From an uncultured Lachnospiraceae bacterium (GTDB taxonomy: Bacteria; Bacillota; Clostridia; Lachnospirales; Lachnospiraceae), in contig CANQTH010000011.1 of NCBI GenBank assembly GCA_947626795.1, positions 1-49,652 of the forward strand: a stretch of DNA of 49,652 bases, read 5' to 3'. The position numbers and the translations under genes are program-made. Positions 7,488 to 16,265 of the stretch are shown here, piece by piece. How positions within the stretch are numbered: the stretch's first letter is position 1; each line of letters opens with the position of its first letter. Under the pieces are notes generated by a model, which was not told where the DNA came from, ran no database searches, and was given only the letters and a program-made list of their open reading frames with translations.

Positions 7488-8969
7488 ATGCGCGGAAGTG
7501 GAGTTTTGATGCATATTTCTTCCCTGCCGTCTCCCTACGGGATCGGGACGCTTGGGAAAGAGGCGATAAAATTTGTGGATTTTCTGGTGAAATCCGCGCA
7601 AAGTTACTGGCAGGTTCTGCCGATCTGCCCGACGAGCTACGGCGATTCCCCGTACCAGTCGTTTTCCAGTTTTGCGGGGAACCCGTATTTCATCGACCTT
7701 GACCTGCTCTGCAAGGATAAGCTGCTGACGAAGCGGGAATGCCAGTCTTACGAATGGGGCGGGGACGCCACGCAGGTCGATTACGGGATCCTCTACCAGA
7801 ACCGTTACCCGCTGTTACATAAGGCGTTCGAGCGTTTTGCGGAACATACGCCGGAGGATTACGCGCAGTTCTGCCGGGAGCAGGAGGACTGGCTCGAAGA
7901 TTATGCGCTTTTTATGGCGTTAAAGGACGCCCACGGCGGGGAGGCGTGGAGCAAATGGGAGGACGGGCTGCGCTTCCGCGACCCGCAGGCCATGGACCGG
8001 GCGAGGGAGGAGCTTGCCTGGGAGATCGGATTCTGGAAAATGCTGCAGTATTTATTCTATCAGCAGTGGGGGGCGTTGAAGTCCTATGCTAACGAAAACG
8101 GGATCCGCATCATCGGGGACGTCCCGATCTACGTGGCGTTCGACAGCGCGGACGTCTGGGCGAACCCGTCTCAGTTTTACCTGGACGGGAACTTAAACCC
8201 GATCGACGTGGCCGGATGCCCGCCGGACGCGTTTTCGGCGGACGGACAGTTGTGGGGCAATCCGCTGTTCCGCTGGGACGTGATGAAGCAGGACGGCTAC
8301 CGCTGGTGGGTGCGGCGCATGGAAAAGACGTCGAAGCTGTTCGACGTCATCCGGATCGACCATTTCCGCGGGTTCGATTCCTATTATGCGATCCCCTACG
8401 GGCATGAGAACGCGCGGTACGGGCAGTGGCGGCAGGGGCCGGGCATCGAGCTGTTCCGCGTGATCGAGCAGGAGCTGGGGAAGCTGCACATCATCGCGGA
8501 GGATCTCGGATTTTTGACGGATTCCGTGCGGAATATGCTCTCGGAGTCCGGGTATCCGGGGATGAAGCTCTTCCAGTTCGCGTTCGACAGCCGGGAGGAG
8601 AGCGACTATCTCCCGCACAATTATAAGGAGAACTGCGTGGTCTATGCGGGGACGCACGACAACGACACGATCCTCGGGTGGCTCAAGAACGCGCCGAAGG
8701 AGTGCGTCTCCTATGCGAAACGATATTTGAAGCTGGACAAAGAGGAAGGTTATAACTGGGGCGTGATGCGCGGCGTGTGGGCCAGCGTGGGCGACACGGC
8801 GGTCGTGACGATGCAGGATTTGCTGGGCTTGGGGAGCAGATGCAGGATGAACACGCCCTCAACGCTTGGGAGCAACTGGATGTGGCGCATGGAGCCGGGC
8901 GCGTCCGACGGAAGGCTCGCGCGACGCATCCGCGGGCAGATGGAGCTTTACAGCCGGGCGCCCCGGTAA
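7488..8969 (+). CDS. malQ: 4-alpha-glucanotransferase (amylomaltase)
   Basis: A 493-residue GH77 enzyme of normal length. It transfers alpha-1,4-glucan segments between maltodextrins in the cytoplasm during maltose/starch use. The N-terminus GSGVLMHISSLPSPYGIGTLG and the segment SYWQVLPICPTSYGDSPYQ are family hallmarks. The catalytic nucleophile lies in VIRIDHFRGF (Asp), the acid/base Glu in IIAEDLG and the third Asp in YAGTHDNDT. An AGGAGG (7474-7479) eight bases before the ATG at 7488 sets the start, excluding the GTG at 7479. It has its own promoter. It reads in the same direction as spoIVA, with about 100 bases between and no clear terminator. Confidence 0.95.
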   Translation: MRGSGVLMHISSLPSPYGIGTLGKEAIKFVDFLVKSAQSYWQVLPICPTSYGDSPYQSFSSFAGNPYFIDLDLLCKDKLLTKRECQSYEWGGDATQVDYGILYQNRYPLLHKAFERFAEHTPEDYAQFCREQEDWLEDYALFMALKDAHGGEAWSKWEDGLRFRDPQAMDRAREELAWEIGFWKMLQYLFYQQWGALKSYANENGIRIIGDVPIYVAFDSADVWANPSQFYLDGNLNPIDVAGCPPDAFSADGQLWGNPLFRWDVMKQDGYRWWVRRMEKTSKLFDVIRIDHFRGFDSYYAIPYGHENARYGQWRQGPGIELFRVIEQELGKLHIIAEDLGFLTDSVRNMLSESGYPGMKLFQFAFDSREESDYLPHNYKENCVVYAGTHDNDTILGWLKNAPKECVSYAKRYLKLDKEEGYNWGVMRGVWASVGDTAVVTMQDLLGLGSRCRMNTPSTLGSNWMWRMEPGASDGRLARRIRGQMELYSRAPR

Positions 8970-9068
8970 GGGGGCGCGTCCGCCTGCCCGCCGCCGCTCC
9001 ATATGAAAAAAGTTCTTTTTGGAAGGCCTCCTGCATATGCTGGTAACAGTAGAACAGGAGGTTTTTGT

Positions 9069-10556
9069 ATGGAAAATAGGAATCCGGGTACATATAATAT
9101 TTACAAAGACATCAGCGCGCGGACGAACGGGGACATCTATATCGGCGTGGTCGGGCCTGTCAGGAGCGGGAAATCCACGTTCATCAAGCGGTTCATGGAC
9201 GTGATGGTGCTGCCGGGGATGGAGGACGCGCACGACAGGGAGCGCGCCACAGACGAGCTGCCCCAATCCGCCCAGGGGAAGACGATCATGACGACGGAAC
9301 CCAAGTTCGTCCCCAAGGAAGCCGCCAGGATCCGCTTGGATGAGGATCTGGAGGTGAGCGTGAGGCTGATCGACTGCGTGGGGTTCATGGTGGACGGGGC
9401 GTCCGGGCATATGGAGGACGGGACGGAGCGGATGGTGAAGACCCCGTGGTTCGACTATGAGATCCCATTCACGCAGGCGGCGGAGATCGGCACGCAGAAG
9501 GTCATCCGCGAGCATTCCAACATCGGGATCGTGATCACGACGGACGGCACGATCACGGAGCTGCCGCGGGAAAGCTATGTCCCGGCGGAGGAGAAGACCG
9601 TCGCTTCCTTGAAAAAGCTCGGGAAGCCGTTCGTCGTCCTTTTGAATACGGAAAAGCCTTACGCCGCGGAGAGCCAGAAGCTGGCGGAGGAGCTTGCGGG
9701 GAAATACCAGGTCGCCGTGCTTCCCGTAAACTGCGAGCAGCTTCGGAAGGAAGATATTTTCCATATCTTAGAGAGCATCCTGTATGAGTTCCCGATCGGG
9801 CGCGTGGAGTTTTTCCTGCCCAAATGGGTGGAAATGCTGGACAATTCCCACAAGGTGAAGGAAAACGTCATTGAGAACGCGATGCGCACGCTGCAGCAGC
9901 TCACGTATGCCAAGGATGTGAAAAAGGCGGAGCTTGCGCCGGAGGGCGAGTATATCCGGAAGATAAAGCTGGATAAGATCGAGCTGTCGAAAGGCTGCGT
10001 CCAGATCGTGTTTGACATCGACGAGAAATATTATTACGAGAACATGAGCGAACTGACGGGCGTCCCGATTTCCGGCGAGTACCAGTTGATCTCCATGATC
10101 AGGGAGCTGTCCGGCATGAAGAAGGAGTACGACAAGGTGGGGAACGCCATGGAGGCCGTGCGCCAGAAAGGGTACGGCGTGGTGATGCCGCAGTTGGCGG
10201 ACATTGAGATCGAGGAGCCGATCCTCATCCGGCACGGGAGCAAGTTCGGCGTGAAGATCAAGGCGCAGTCGCCGTCCATACACATGATCAAGGCGAACGT
10301 GGAGACGGAGATCGCGCCGATCATCGGGAGCGAGGAGCAGGCGAAGGACCTGATCGATTACATCAGGGACTCCAGGGAGCAGGAAGAAGGGATCTGGCAG
10401 ACGAATATTTTCGGGAAGTCCATCGGGGAGCTGGTGGAGGACGGGATCCGCAGCAAGATCATGATGATGGACGACGAGAGCCAGGCCAAGCTGCAGGATA
10501 CCATGCAAAAAATCGTCAATGACAATAACGGCGGGCTGGTGTGTATCATCATATGA
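9069..10556 (+). CDS. spoIVA: Stage IV sporulation protein A, spore coat morphogenetic ATPase
   Basis: A 495-residue protein close to the usual SpoIVA length of about 492. SpoIVA hydrolyses ATP to polymerise on the forespore outer membrane, where it forms the base layer of the coat. The Walker A motif is GPVRSGKST (residues 27-35), the segment VRLIDCVGFMVDGA carries the Walker B region, and the very conserved C-terminus ends NNGGLVCIII. AGGAGG before the ATG at 9069 gives the start. It is transcribed in the mother cell under sigma-E in known species; I do not see a confident sigma-E promoter here. Its presence shows that the organism makes endospores. Confidence 0.97.
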   Translation: MENRNPGTYNIYKDISARTNGDIYIGVVGPVRSGKSTFIKRFMDVMVLPGMEDAHDRERATDELPQSAQGKTIMTTEPKFVPKEAARIRLDEDLEVSVRLIDCVGFMVDGASGHMEDGTERMVKTPWFDYEIPFTQAAEIGTQKVIREHSNIGIVITTDGTITELPRESYVPAEEKTVASLKKLGKPFVVLLNTEKPYAAESQKLAEELAGKYQVAVLPVNCEQLRKEDIFHILESILYEFPIGRVEFFLPKWVEMLDNSHKVKENVIENAMRTLQQLTYAKDVKKAELAPEGEYIRKIKLDKIELSKGCVQIVFDIDEKYYYENMSELTGVPISGEYQLISMIRELSGMKKEYDKVGNAMEAVRQKGYGVVMPQLADIEIEEPILIRHGSKFGVKIKAQSPSIHMIKANVETEIAPIIGSEEQAKDLIDYIRDSREQEEGIWQTNIFGKSIGELVEDGIRSKIMMMDDESQAKLQDTMQKIVNDNNGGLVCIII

Positions 10557-10581
10557 TCCGCCCGATGGAAAAAAGAGAGAG

Positions 10582-10619
10582 AAAAGGACGCCATTGTGTT
10601 AGGAAGTGGCGTCCCTTTT
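10582..10619. terminator. Shared bidirectional terminator between spoIVA and xre
   Basis: AAAAGGACGCCA (10582-10593) pairs with TGGCGTCC-C-TTTT (10607-10619) with one bulged C. The A run on one side and T run on the other suit termination of both converging genes. The stem overlaps the last codons of the xre gene. Confidence 0.8.
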
Positions 10620-10964
10620 ATTTTGCCGGGACATAAGCTGAACCTGGGCCATGGTGAGTTCCATTTGGTCGGGCGTCAGGGAACGGAAGATATTGAGAAG
10701 TTTGATCTCCTGGTTATTTAAGGGCGGGGGCGTTTCTGGACTGTCTTTTGCGCAGGATTGGCTGCCGCAGCGGCTGCCGAGCAGATAATCGCAGGACACA
10801 TGGAAATAGCCTGCAAATTTCAAGAGAGTGTCATAGTCAGGTTCCCGGCGGTTGTTGATGTATCCATTCAGTGTCGATGGGGAGATCCCCAAGTCTATGG
10901 CCATTTGCTTTTGGGAAATGTCATTTTCATAAAGTAGATTTAACAGGGTGTTGCCAAGCGTCAT
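10599..10964 (-). CDS. Xre-family HTH transcriptional regulator
   Basis: A 121-residue protein with an N-terminal helix-turn-helix of the Cro/CI type (residues about 6-62: QKQMAIDLGISPSTLNGYIN as the HTH core, then YDTLLKFAGYFHVSCDYLLG). The C-terminal 50 residues look helical and may dimerise. AAAGGAGTT precedes the ATG. The gene is divergent from the 30-kb signalling cluster, with about 100 bases between its start and that cluster's promoter. This makes it a candidate regulator of the dyad found at all three promoters of the cluster. That link is inference from position only. Confidence 0.85.
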   Translation of the reverse strand: MTLGNTLLNLLYENDISQKQMAIDLGISPSTLNGYINNRREPDYDTLLKFAGYFHVSCDYLLGSRCGSQSCAKDSPETPPPLNNQEIKLLNIFRSLTPDQMELTMAQVQLMSRQNKRDATS

Positions 10965-11060
10965 TCTTAGAACTCCTTTTTTTGGAAAATACCATTATTA
11001 TCCCAATTATAAAAAAAATATATTCTAATGTGCCTGAAATACGCGTATTGAAGAAAATGT

Positions 11061-11089
11061 TTGACAATATTCAAAATGAGAATTAAAAT
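11061..11089 (+). promoter_or_regulatory. Promoter/operator P1 of signalling cluster unit 1
   Basis: TTGACA (11061-11066), a 17-base spacer and TAAAAT (11084-11089). The spacer begins ATATTCAAAA, matching the promoters at 25784 and 35678. The -35 lies in the imperfect dyad TTGAC-AATA-TTCAA. Confidence 0.75.
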
Positions 11090-11168
11090 AATAAGTAGTT
11101 TGAAAAAAATGCGAAGAAGATAGGATCCTGAAAAAAGAGGGACATGGGATGTGAAAAAGGAGAAGGAA

Positions 11169-11906
11169 ATGTATACATATGCGATGTTGTCAAGAGACGG
11201 CGGACGGGAACAGAATGAAGATTTTATCGGGATGGCAAAATGCGGGGAACAGGTATGCTTTGCTCTTGCAGATGGATTAGGCGGGCATAAGGGCGGGGCG
11301 GACGCGTCCCGGCTGGTCGTTGAGGATATCCTTGAGGATTTTAGGAACCGGGGAGAAGTTTCGGGAGAATATTTAAGGAGATGTTTTCGGGACAGCCAGG
11401 AACACTTGCTGGAAGAGCAGAAGAAGCAGGAGCAGGAGGATGGGATGAAGACAACCCTTGTCGTCCTCTTAGCAGACGGGGAACAGGCAGTATGGGGGCA
11501 TATAGGGGATTCCCGCCTATATTATTTTGAAAACAAGCGGCAGAAAGCGCGGACATTGGATCATAGCGTCCCGCAGATGCTTGTGGCGGCGGGAGAGATT
11601 ACCGAGAAAGAGATCCGCGGGCATGAGGACCGGAACCGCCTGCTGCATGTGATGGGGATGGAAGAGGAAGACGAGTATTATTGCATCGCGCCCGGGCGGG
11701 AACAGGGAAAACGGACGGAGTTCCTCTTATGCACAGACGGATTTTGGGAATGGATCGAAGAAAAAGAAATGGAAAAAACGCTGAAAAGATCGCAGACCCC
11801 AAAAGAATGGCTGGACGCAATGGAAGAAAAAGTGAAAGAAAACGGGGAAGGGAAGGAAATGGACAATTATTCGGCGATCGCGGTATTTTTCGAGAAGGGG
11901 GATTGA
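11169..11906 (+). CDS. PP2C-family Ser/Thr phosphatase (first)
   Basis: A 245-residue metal-dependent phosphatase that would remove phosphate from Ser/Thr on proteins in the cytoplasm. The motifs are in order: SRDGGREQNEDF near the N-terminus, FALADGLGGHKGG with the metal-binding Asp, GHIGDSRLYYF, LLCTDGFWEWI and a final DNYSAIAVF. The start at ATG 11169 is favoured by AAGGAG (11157-11162) six bases away; a GTG at 11151 in the same frame is the alternative. It is the first gene of unit 1, one base from the following FHA gene. It is the likely eraser for the kinase encoded at 14104. Confidence 0.92.
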   Translation: MYTYAMLSRDGGREQNEDFIGMAKCGEQVCFALADGLGGHKGGADASRLVVEDILEDFRNRGEVSGEYLRRCFRDSQEHLLEEQKKQEQEDGMKTTLVVLLADGEQAVWGHIGDSRLYYFENKRQKARTLDHSVPQMLVAAGEITEKEIRGHEDRNRLLHVMGMEEEDEYYCIAPGREQGKRTEFLLCTDGFWEWIEEKEMEKTLKRSQTPKEWLDAMEEKVKENGEGKEMDNYSAIAVFFEKGD

Positions 11907-11907
11907 A

Positions 11908-12465
11908 GTGGCGGTTATCAGATGTGAGAACGGGCATTTTTATGACAGCGGGAAATACAGGAAATGTCCGCATTGTGAGAATGGAATGGCGATGGATTCC
12001 GTGACGGTGGCGGAAGAAAGCGGGAGGCAGATCGAGGATTATGCGATGCAGTATGGCCAGGGACGGGATCCTATTTTTGTAAAGATGGACGAGGAGCGGA
12101 CGGTAGGGCTTTATTCCGGGCGAGGGACGGCTTCCTATGTCGCCGGATGGCTTGTCTGCACAGACGGCCCGGAAAAAGGGAATGACTATCGGATCTTTGC
12201 AGGATTTAACCGGATCGGCAGGGGATTCGGGAATGATATCGTCCTGCAAGATCCCCGGGTGGCAGGGAAGAATCATTGCGCCGTCTGTTATGAAGAAAAG
12301 AAAAATCGGTTTTATCTGACGCCCCAAGAGGGGAACGCGGCCTATCTGGACGGGGAGCTGTTAAGCCAGGCAAAGGAGCTTTTAGAAGGACAGAAGATAC
12401 AGATTGGGAGCTGCACGTTGGAATTGGCGGCATTCTGCAAAGGAGAACGGCGATGGGAGAAGTAG
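11908..12465 (+). CDS. Zinc-ribbon FHA protein (first)
   Basis: A 185-residue soluble protein. The N-terminus carries the cysteine/histidine knot C-E-N-G-H-F-Y-D ... C-P-H-C (residues about 6-23), a likely zinc ribbon. It is shared almost word for word with the protein at 16266. An FHA domain spans about 90-180 (NRIGRGFGNDIVLQDP ... KNHCAV), the fold that binds phosphothreonine peptides. GTG start immediately after the PP2C stop; the 3' end overlaps the VWA gene by 13 bases, implying coupled translation. A phosphorylation-dependent adaptor role is inferred. Confidence 0.85.
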   Translation: MAVIRCENGHFYDSGKYRKCPHCENGMAMDSVTVAEESGRQIEDYAMQYGQGRDPIFVKMDEERTVGLYSGRGTASYVAGWLVCTDGPEKGNDYRIFAGFNRIGRGFGNDIVLQDPRVAGKNHCAVCYEEKKNRFYLTPQEGNAAYLDGELLSQAKELLEGQKIQIGSCTLELAAFCKGERRWEK

Positions 12466-14096
12466 GAAAGGAAGGAATCCGGATCGAGAGCGTGCGGGCG
12501 AATATGCCTGTGATGAAGGCATACTGCTATCTTCCGGAAGAATCGGCGAAGGGAGAGCTAAAAGCGTCCTATGGAGATGAGGAGCTGGAAGCTGGGACGC
12601 TGCAAAAGTTTGGGGAGTCTGGGGAAGGAATCAGCTATTATCTGCTGATCGACCAGTCAGGCTCTATCGCGCCGTCGTATTTTGAGGAGATGAAATCGGC
12701 TGTCCTGCAATTTTCAAAAAATATGGGGAAAAAAGACGACATGACGCTGATCGCGTTTGGGAACGAGGTGAAAGTGGTGTGCGAGGGCGTTTCTAAGGAA
12801 GCGGATCTGTCAGATCTGGTGCAGCCCCTCAAAAATTCAGATGAAAACACGCTCCTTTTCCAGGCAATCCAAAAGACGGCGGAGCTGGCGGATAAGAGGA
12901 AAGAGAAATTGAAACGGAAAGTTGCGGTGGTGATGACGGATGGGGAGGATTTTTCCCAGAATACAGCCACTCGCGCAGAAGCCCTGCAGGCATTGCAGGA
13001 AAAAGGCGTGCCGCTTTATGGGATGGCAGTAAAAGAACGGAACAATGGGGAAGAGAATCCCTATATAGACGGCATGGGCGAGTTTGCGAGAAGCGCCGGA
13101 GGGGTTTTGGAAATATTTGGGGAAGGGGAAGCCGGGACGAAGCTGGACGCGCTCCAAAACTTATTCCGCGATGCATACTTTGTGAAAATGAAGGCGGACA
13201 GCAACCGCACATCCTATACGGCGAAGCCTCTGGCGATCACGTTTGGGGACGGGCAGATAGAAACAACGGAAGTGACGGCAATCTACCATAAGGCGGATAA
13301 GACGGCTCCGGAGGCGTCCGTGCGAAAAGCGGGAAAGCGGGCATTTGAAGTTACGTTCAGCGAACCGATGGAGCATGCGGGCGAAAAAGAAAATTATAAA
13401 GTCTCCTTTGGGGAGGGGGAGCCGTTGGCTGTCTATGACGTCAGCTATCAGGACGAGGCGTGCAGGGCGAAGCTTGTTTTTGAGAAAGAGCTTGCGAATG
13501 GGACCTATCGGGTTTCGTTCGAGCATATGACCGACCGATCCATGGAGGAAAATGCGCTGACCGGGGTGTGCGCCGTGAAGGTTACGGACGGAATATCCGG
13601 GCAGGCGGAAGAGGATACGGGAGGAGGGGGAAACGCGTGGATATTCCTTGCCGCGGCATTGGCTGGGATCTTAGCCCTGCTTGTACTGGCGGCGTTTCTG
13701 ATCGCGGACAGGAGGCGCAAAGGCATGGTCACGGTGGAAGGAAAGGCCGTCCTTATGCCGAATCTGGAAAAAAAGCACCATGTTTCCCTGGAGAAGAAGG
13801 AACTCCCGTCGCAGGAGATCCAGTTTTTGTTTGAGGGGAACAAGGAGCCTGTCAAGGCCGAAGTCTCAGGGAGCTTTTTTGTGGGAAGGTCGTCGATCTG
13901 CGACCTGTATATTGACGATGAAAAAATGTCGAAGCAGCATTTTGTACTTTATGGCGATGGAAGGGGATTTGAGATCGAAGATTTGAAAAGCACGAACGGG
14001 ACAATGGTAAATGGGGACAGGATACGGAAAAAGACCCGGCTGAAGCCAGGGGACAAGATAAAGGCGGGCGAAGCGCAGATGATCGTAAGGTGGTGA
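12453..14096 (+). CDS. VWA-transmembrane-FHA protein
   Basis: A 547-residue protein. A von Willebrand A domain (about 60-250) has an intact MIDAS: DQSGS (Asp67, Ser69, Ser71), Thr in ENTLLF and Asp in MTDGED. One or two Ig-like beta segments follow (about 280-385), then one membrane helix (about 394-418, followed by DRRRKG). A C-terminal FHA domain spans about 475-545 (FFVGRSSICDLYIDD ... STNGTMVNG). The basic residues after the helix place FHA in the cytoplasm and the VWA outside, yet no N-terminal signal peptide is present. AAGGAG at nine bases supports the ATG at 12453. It probably links an extracellular or membrane ligand to the phosphothreonine network. Confidence 0.88.
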   Translation: MGEVGKEGIRIESVRANMPVMKAYCYLPEESAKGELKASYGDEELEAGTLQKFGESGEGISYYLLIDQSGSIAPSYFEEMKSAVLQFSKNMGKKDDMTLIAFGNEVKVVCEGVSKEADLSDLVQPLKNSDENTLLFQAIQKTAELADKRKEKLKRKVAVVMTDGEDFSQNTATRAEALQALQEKGVPLYGMAVKERNNGEENPYIDGMGEFARSAGGVLEIFGEGEAGTKLDALQNLFRDAYFVKMKADSNRTSYTAKPLAITFGDGQIETTEVTAIYHKADKTAPEASVRKAGKRAFEVTFSEPMEHAGEKENYKVSFGEGEPLAVYDVSYQDEACRAKLVFEKELANGTYRVSFEHMTDRSMEENALTGVCAVKVTDGISGQAEEDTGGGGNAWIFLAAALAGILALLVLAAFLIADRRRKGMVTVEGKAVLMPNLEKKHHVSLEKKELPSQEIQFLFEGNKEPVKAEVSGSFFVGRSSICDLYIDDEKMSKQHFVLYGDGRGFEIEDLKSTNGTMVNGDRIRKKTRLKPGDKIKAGEAQMIVRW

Positions 14097-14103
14097 GGAG
14101 GCT

Positions 14104-15444
14104 ATGAATGATTGGTGTCCGGATTGTTTCCGAAGGACTTGGAAGAATGGCGTTTGCAGCAGTTGCGGGTTCCAGGAGGGGAAGGAAGGGAAGAACCTCC
14201 TTCGCCTGGCGTTGTTCTGCAAGCTGAATGGACGTTATCTGGTAGGAAGGGTGCTGGGCAGCGGCGGGTTTGGGATCACTTACAAGGCGTATGACCTGGC
14301 GTCGCAGGAAGTGTGCGCGTTAAAGGAATTTGTGCCGCGCGGTCTGGTGAACCGTTTTGACGGGCAAAGCCAGCTTTATGTCACCTCGCGGGAAAATGAA
14401 AGCGATTTTGAGCATGGGAAGGAACGCTTTATGGAGGAGGCCCGTATCCTGAAAAAACTGGAGGGGATACCGGAAGTCGTTACGGTAAAGGATTATTTTG
14501 AAGAAAATAATACCGTATATTTCGTGATGGATTACATACGGGGCGTGAATTTGATCCAGTTGATGAAAGTATACGGCGGGGCTATCCCGGCAAAGGAGGC
14601 GTCGGAGATCATATGCCGTGTGGGGAATTGCCTGGAGCAGGCTCATACGCGGGGGCATATTTTCCATAGGGATATCAGCCCGGATAATATCATGATCACG
14701 CAGGACGGCGGGATCAAGCTGATTGATTTTGGCAATGCGAAATACCTTGTCAGCAGCCAGAATAAAACGATGTCCCCCGTCCTGAAGCATGGCTATGCCC
14801 CACCGGAGCAATATTCTTCCAGCGGGAACCAGGGCAGCTTTACGGATGTCTATGCGCTTGCGGCGACTTTTTACCATATTGTTACGGGGACGCGCCTAAA
14901 ACCGTCTCCGGACCGCTGGGGGGATGATAATTATGTCCCGTTAGAGGAGCAGATACCGGAAATCCCAAAGAAATGCTCGGATGCGGTAAGCCGCGCGCTC
15001 ATATTGAACAGCAGGCAGCGCACGCAGGGCATGGGGGAGTTTGTAAGAGGGATGCAATGGGACGGCGGGACGGATAGCGGCGGGGGAAGCGGACAGGCTG
15101 GAACAGGGACAAGCAGGGGCATGAATGTGATCCCGTACGTGCGGTTAGCTGCGCAGGGGAAGGAGATCAAGTGGAATCTTGCGCCGAATCGGATCACGAG
15201 GATCGGGCGTTCCGGGAAATGCGCGGACATCGTCCCAGGAAAAGACGAGCGCATGAGCAAAGCGCACTGCGAGATTTATTATGACAGCATCCTGGAATGC
15301 TTCTGTTTGGTGGATATTTCTACGAACGGCACGTTCTTGAAAGGGCATAAGCTGGAAAAAGGGAAGATTTACGGGCTGAAAGCAGGGGAGAGATTTGCGA
15401 TCGGGAAGGACATTTATGTGATGGAGGTGGGGATAGAAACATGA
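14104..15444 (+). CDS. Soluble Ser/Thr protein kinase with zinc ribbon and C-terminal FHA
   Basis: A 446-residue kinase with no membrane segment. It has an N-terminal zinc ribbon (WCPDC ... CSSCGF, residues about 4-23) and a glycine loop GSGGFGIT near residue 53. The ATP lysine is in ALKEFVPRGL, the catalytic loop HRDISPDN starts at His188, and DFG is near 208. The activation segment ends in GYAPPEQY. An FHA domain is at about 350-440 (TRIGRSGKCADIV ... STNGTFLKG). Kinase and phosphothreonine reader in one chain suggest autophosphorylation and recruitment of FHA partners. The stop overlaps the ATG of the next PP2C, coupling kinase and phosphatase. Confidence 0.93.
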   Translation: MNDWCPDCFRRTWKNGVCSSCGFQEGKEGKNLLRLALFCKLNGRYLVGRVLGSGGFGITYKAYDLASQEVCALKEFVPRGLVNRFDGQSQLYVTSRENESDFEHGKERFMEEARILKKLEGIPEVVTVKDYFEENNTVYFVMDYIRGVNLIQLMKVYGGAIPAKEASEIICRVGNCLEQAHTRGHIFHRDISPDNIMITQDGGIKLIDFGNAKYLVSSQNKTMSPVLKHGYAPPEQYSSSGNQGSFTDVYALAATFYHIVTGTRLKPSPDRWGDDNYVPLEEQIPEIPKKCSDAVSRALILNSRQRTQGMGEFVRGMQWDGGTDSGGGSGQAGTGTSRGMNVIPYVRLAAQGKEIKWNLAPNRITRIGRSGKCADIVPGKDERMSKAHCEIYYDSILECFCLVDISTNGTFLKGHKLEKGKIYGLKAGERFAIGKDIYVMEVGIET

Positions 15445-16247
15445 AGGGGGCAATGGAAAAGGATGTGGTGACAGTCCGTATTTTTGAGGAAGACAAGATT
15501 GCGTTAGGGATCTCAAGCATCGTAGGCACCAGGAAAAATCAGGAAGACAGTATTTACGGCCATGTGGAAGGGGGGAATGCGATCGGCATCGTATGCGATG
15601 GGATGGGAGGGCTTCAGGGAGGGGAGGCGGCCAGCAATGCCGCTGTGGAAAGCCTTGCAGAGGCATGGTACGGCCAGAAGGATATCGGGGATATCCCGGA
15701 ATTTTTGAAAAACCAGGCAGTCGCCGCGGATGAGAAAGTGTTTTATCTGCAGAATGAGAAAGGCGAGCCGTTGCGGGCTGGCACGACGATCGTGGCCGTT
15801 ATTGTGCAGGATAAGAAGCTGTATTGGCTGTCCGTTGGGGACAGCAGGATCTATCTGATCCGCGGGAATGAGATCTTGTCTGTGTGCAAAGACCATAATT
15901 ATCGGCTGACGCTGGACGAGATGCTGCGCAGCGGGCGGATCACGGAGGAAGAATATGCAAAGGAGGAGGGACGCGCGGAGGCGCTGATCAGTTATCTGGG
16001 CATGGGGGACGTGAGCTTGATGGAGATCAATAAGAATCCGTTCATGCTGGAAAACAGGGATATCATCCTATTGAGCAGCGATGGGCTTTACCGAAGCTTG
16101 TCAGAGCAGGAGATCTTGCAGATCGTCAAGGAGTGCGGAGAGGATATGCAAAAGGCGGCCAGCGAGCTTACGGCGCAGGCATTGGGGGAAAAAGTATCCG
16201 GGCAGGACAATACGTCCGTTGTGGTGATGCAGGTACAATATTCATAA
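15441..16247 (+). CDS. PP2C-family Ser/Thr phosphatase (second)
   Basis: A 268-residue PP2C distinct from the one at 11169. The motifs are in order: GTRKNQEDS, GIVCDGMGGLQGGEAAS, RAGTTIVAVIV, WLSVGDSRIYLI, ILLSSDGLYRSL and GQDNTSVVVM. All metal-ligand aspartates appear present. The start shares ATGA with the kinase stop; an ATG at 15453 is also possible. The tight coupling suggests that it opposes the neighbouring kinase. No membrane segment. Confidence 0.92.
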   Translation: MKGAMEKDVVTVRIFEEDKIALGISSIVGTRKNQEDSIYGHVEGGNAIGIVCDGMGGLQGGEAASNAAVESLAEAWYGQKDIGDIPEFLKNQAVAADEKVFYLQNEKGEPLRAGTTIVAVIVQDKKLYWLSVGDSRIYLIRGNEILSVCKDHNYRLTLDEMLRSGRITEEEYAKEEGRAEALISYLGMGDVSLMEINKNPFMLENRDIILLSSDGLYRSLSEQEILQIVKECGEDMQKAASELTAQALGEKVSGQDNTSVVVMQVQYS

Positions 16248-16265
16248 CAGGAAGGTGAGGGAAAG

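Noticed and set aside
8958-8977. Terminator after malQ
   Set aside because: GCGCCCC and GGGGCGC can pair around the stop codon, but no T run follows, so it is not called.
8859-10508. Two long minus-strand frames opposite malQ and spoIVA
   Set aside because: Both are antisense to strongly supported genes, lack ribosome binding sites and have biased His/Arg/Leu composition.
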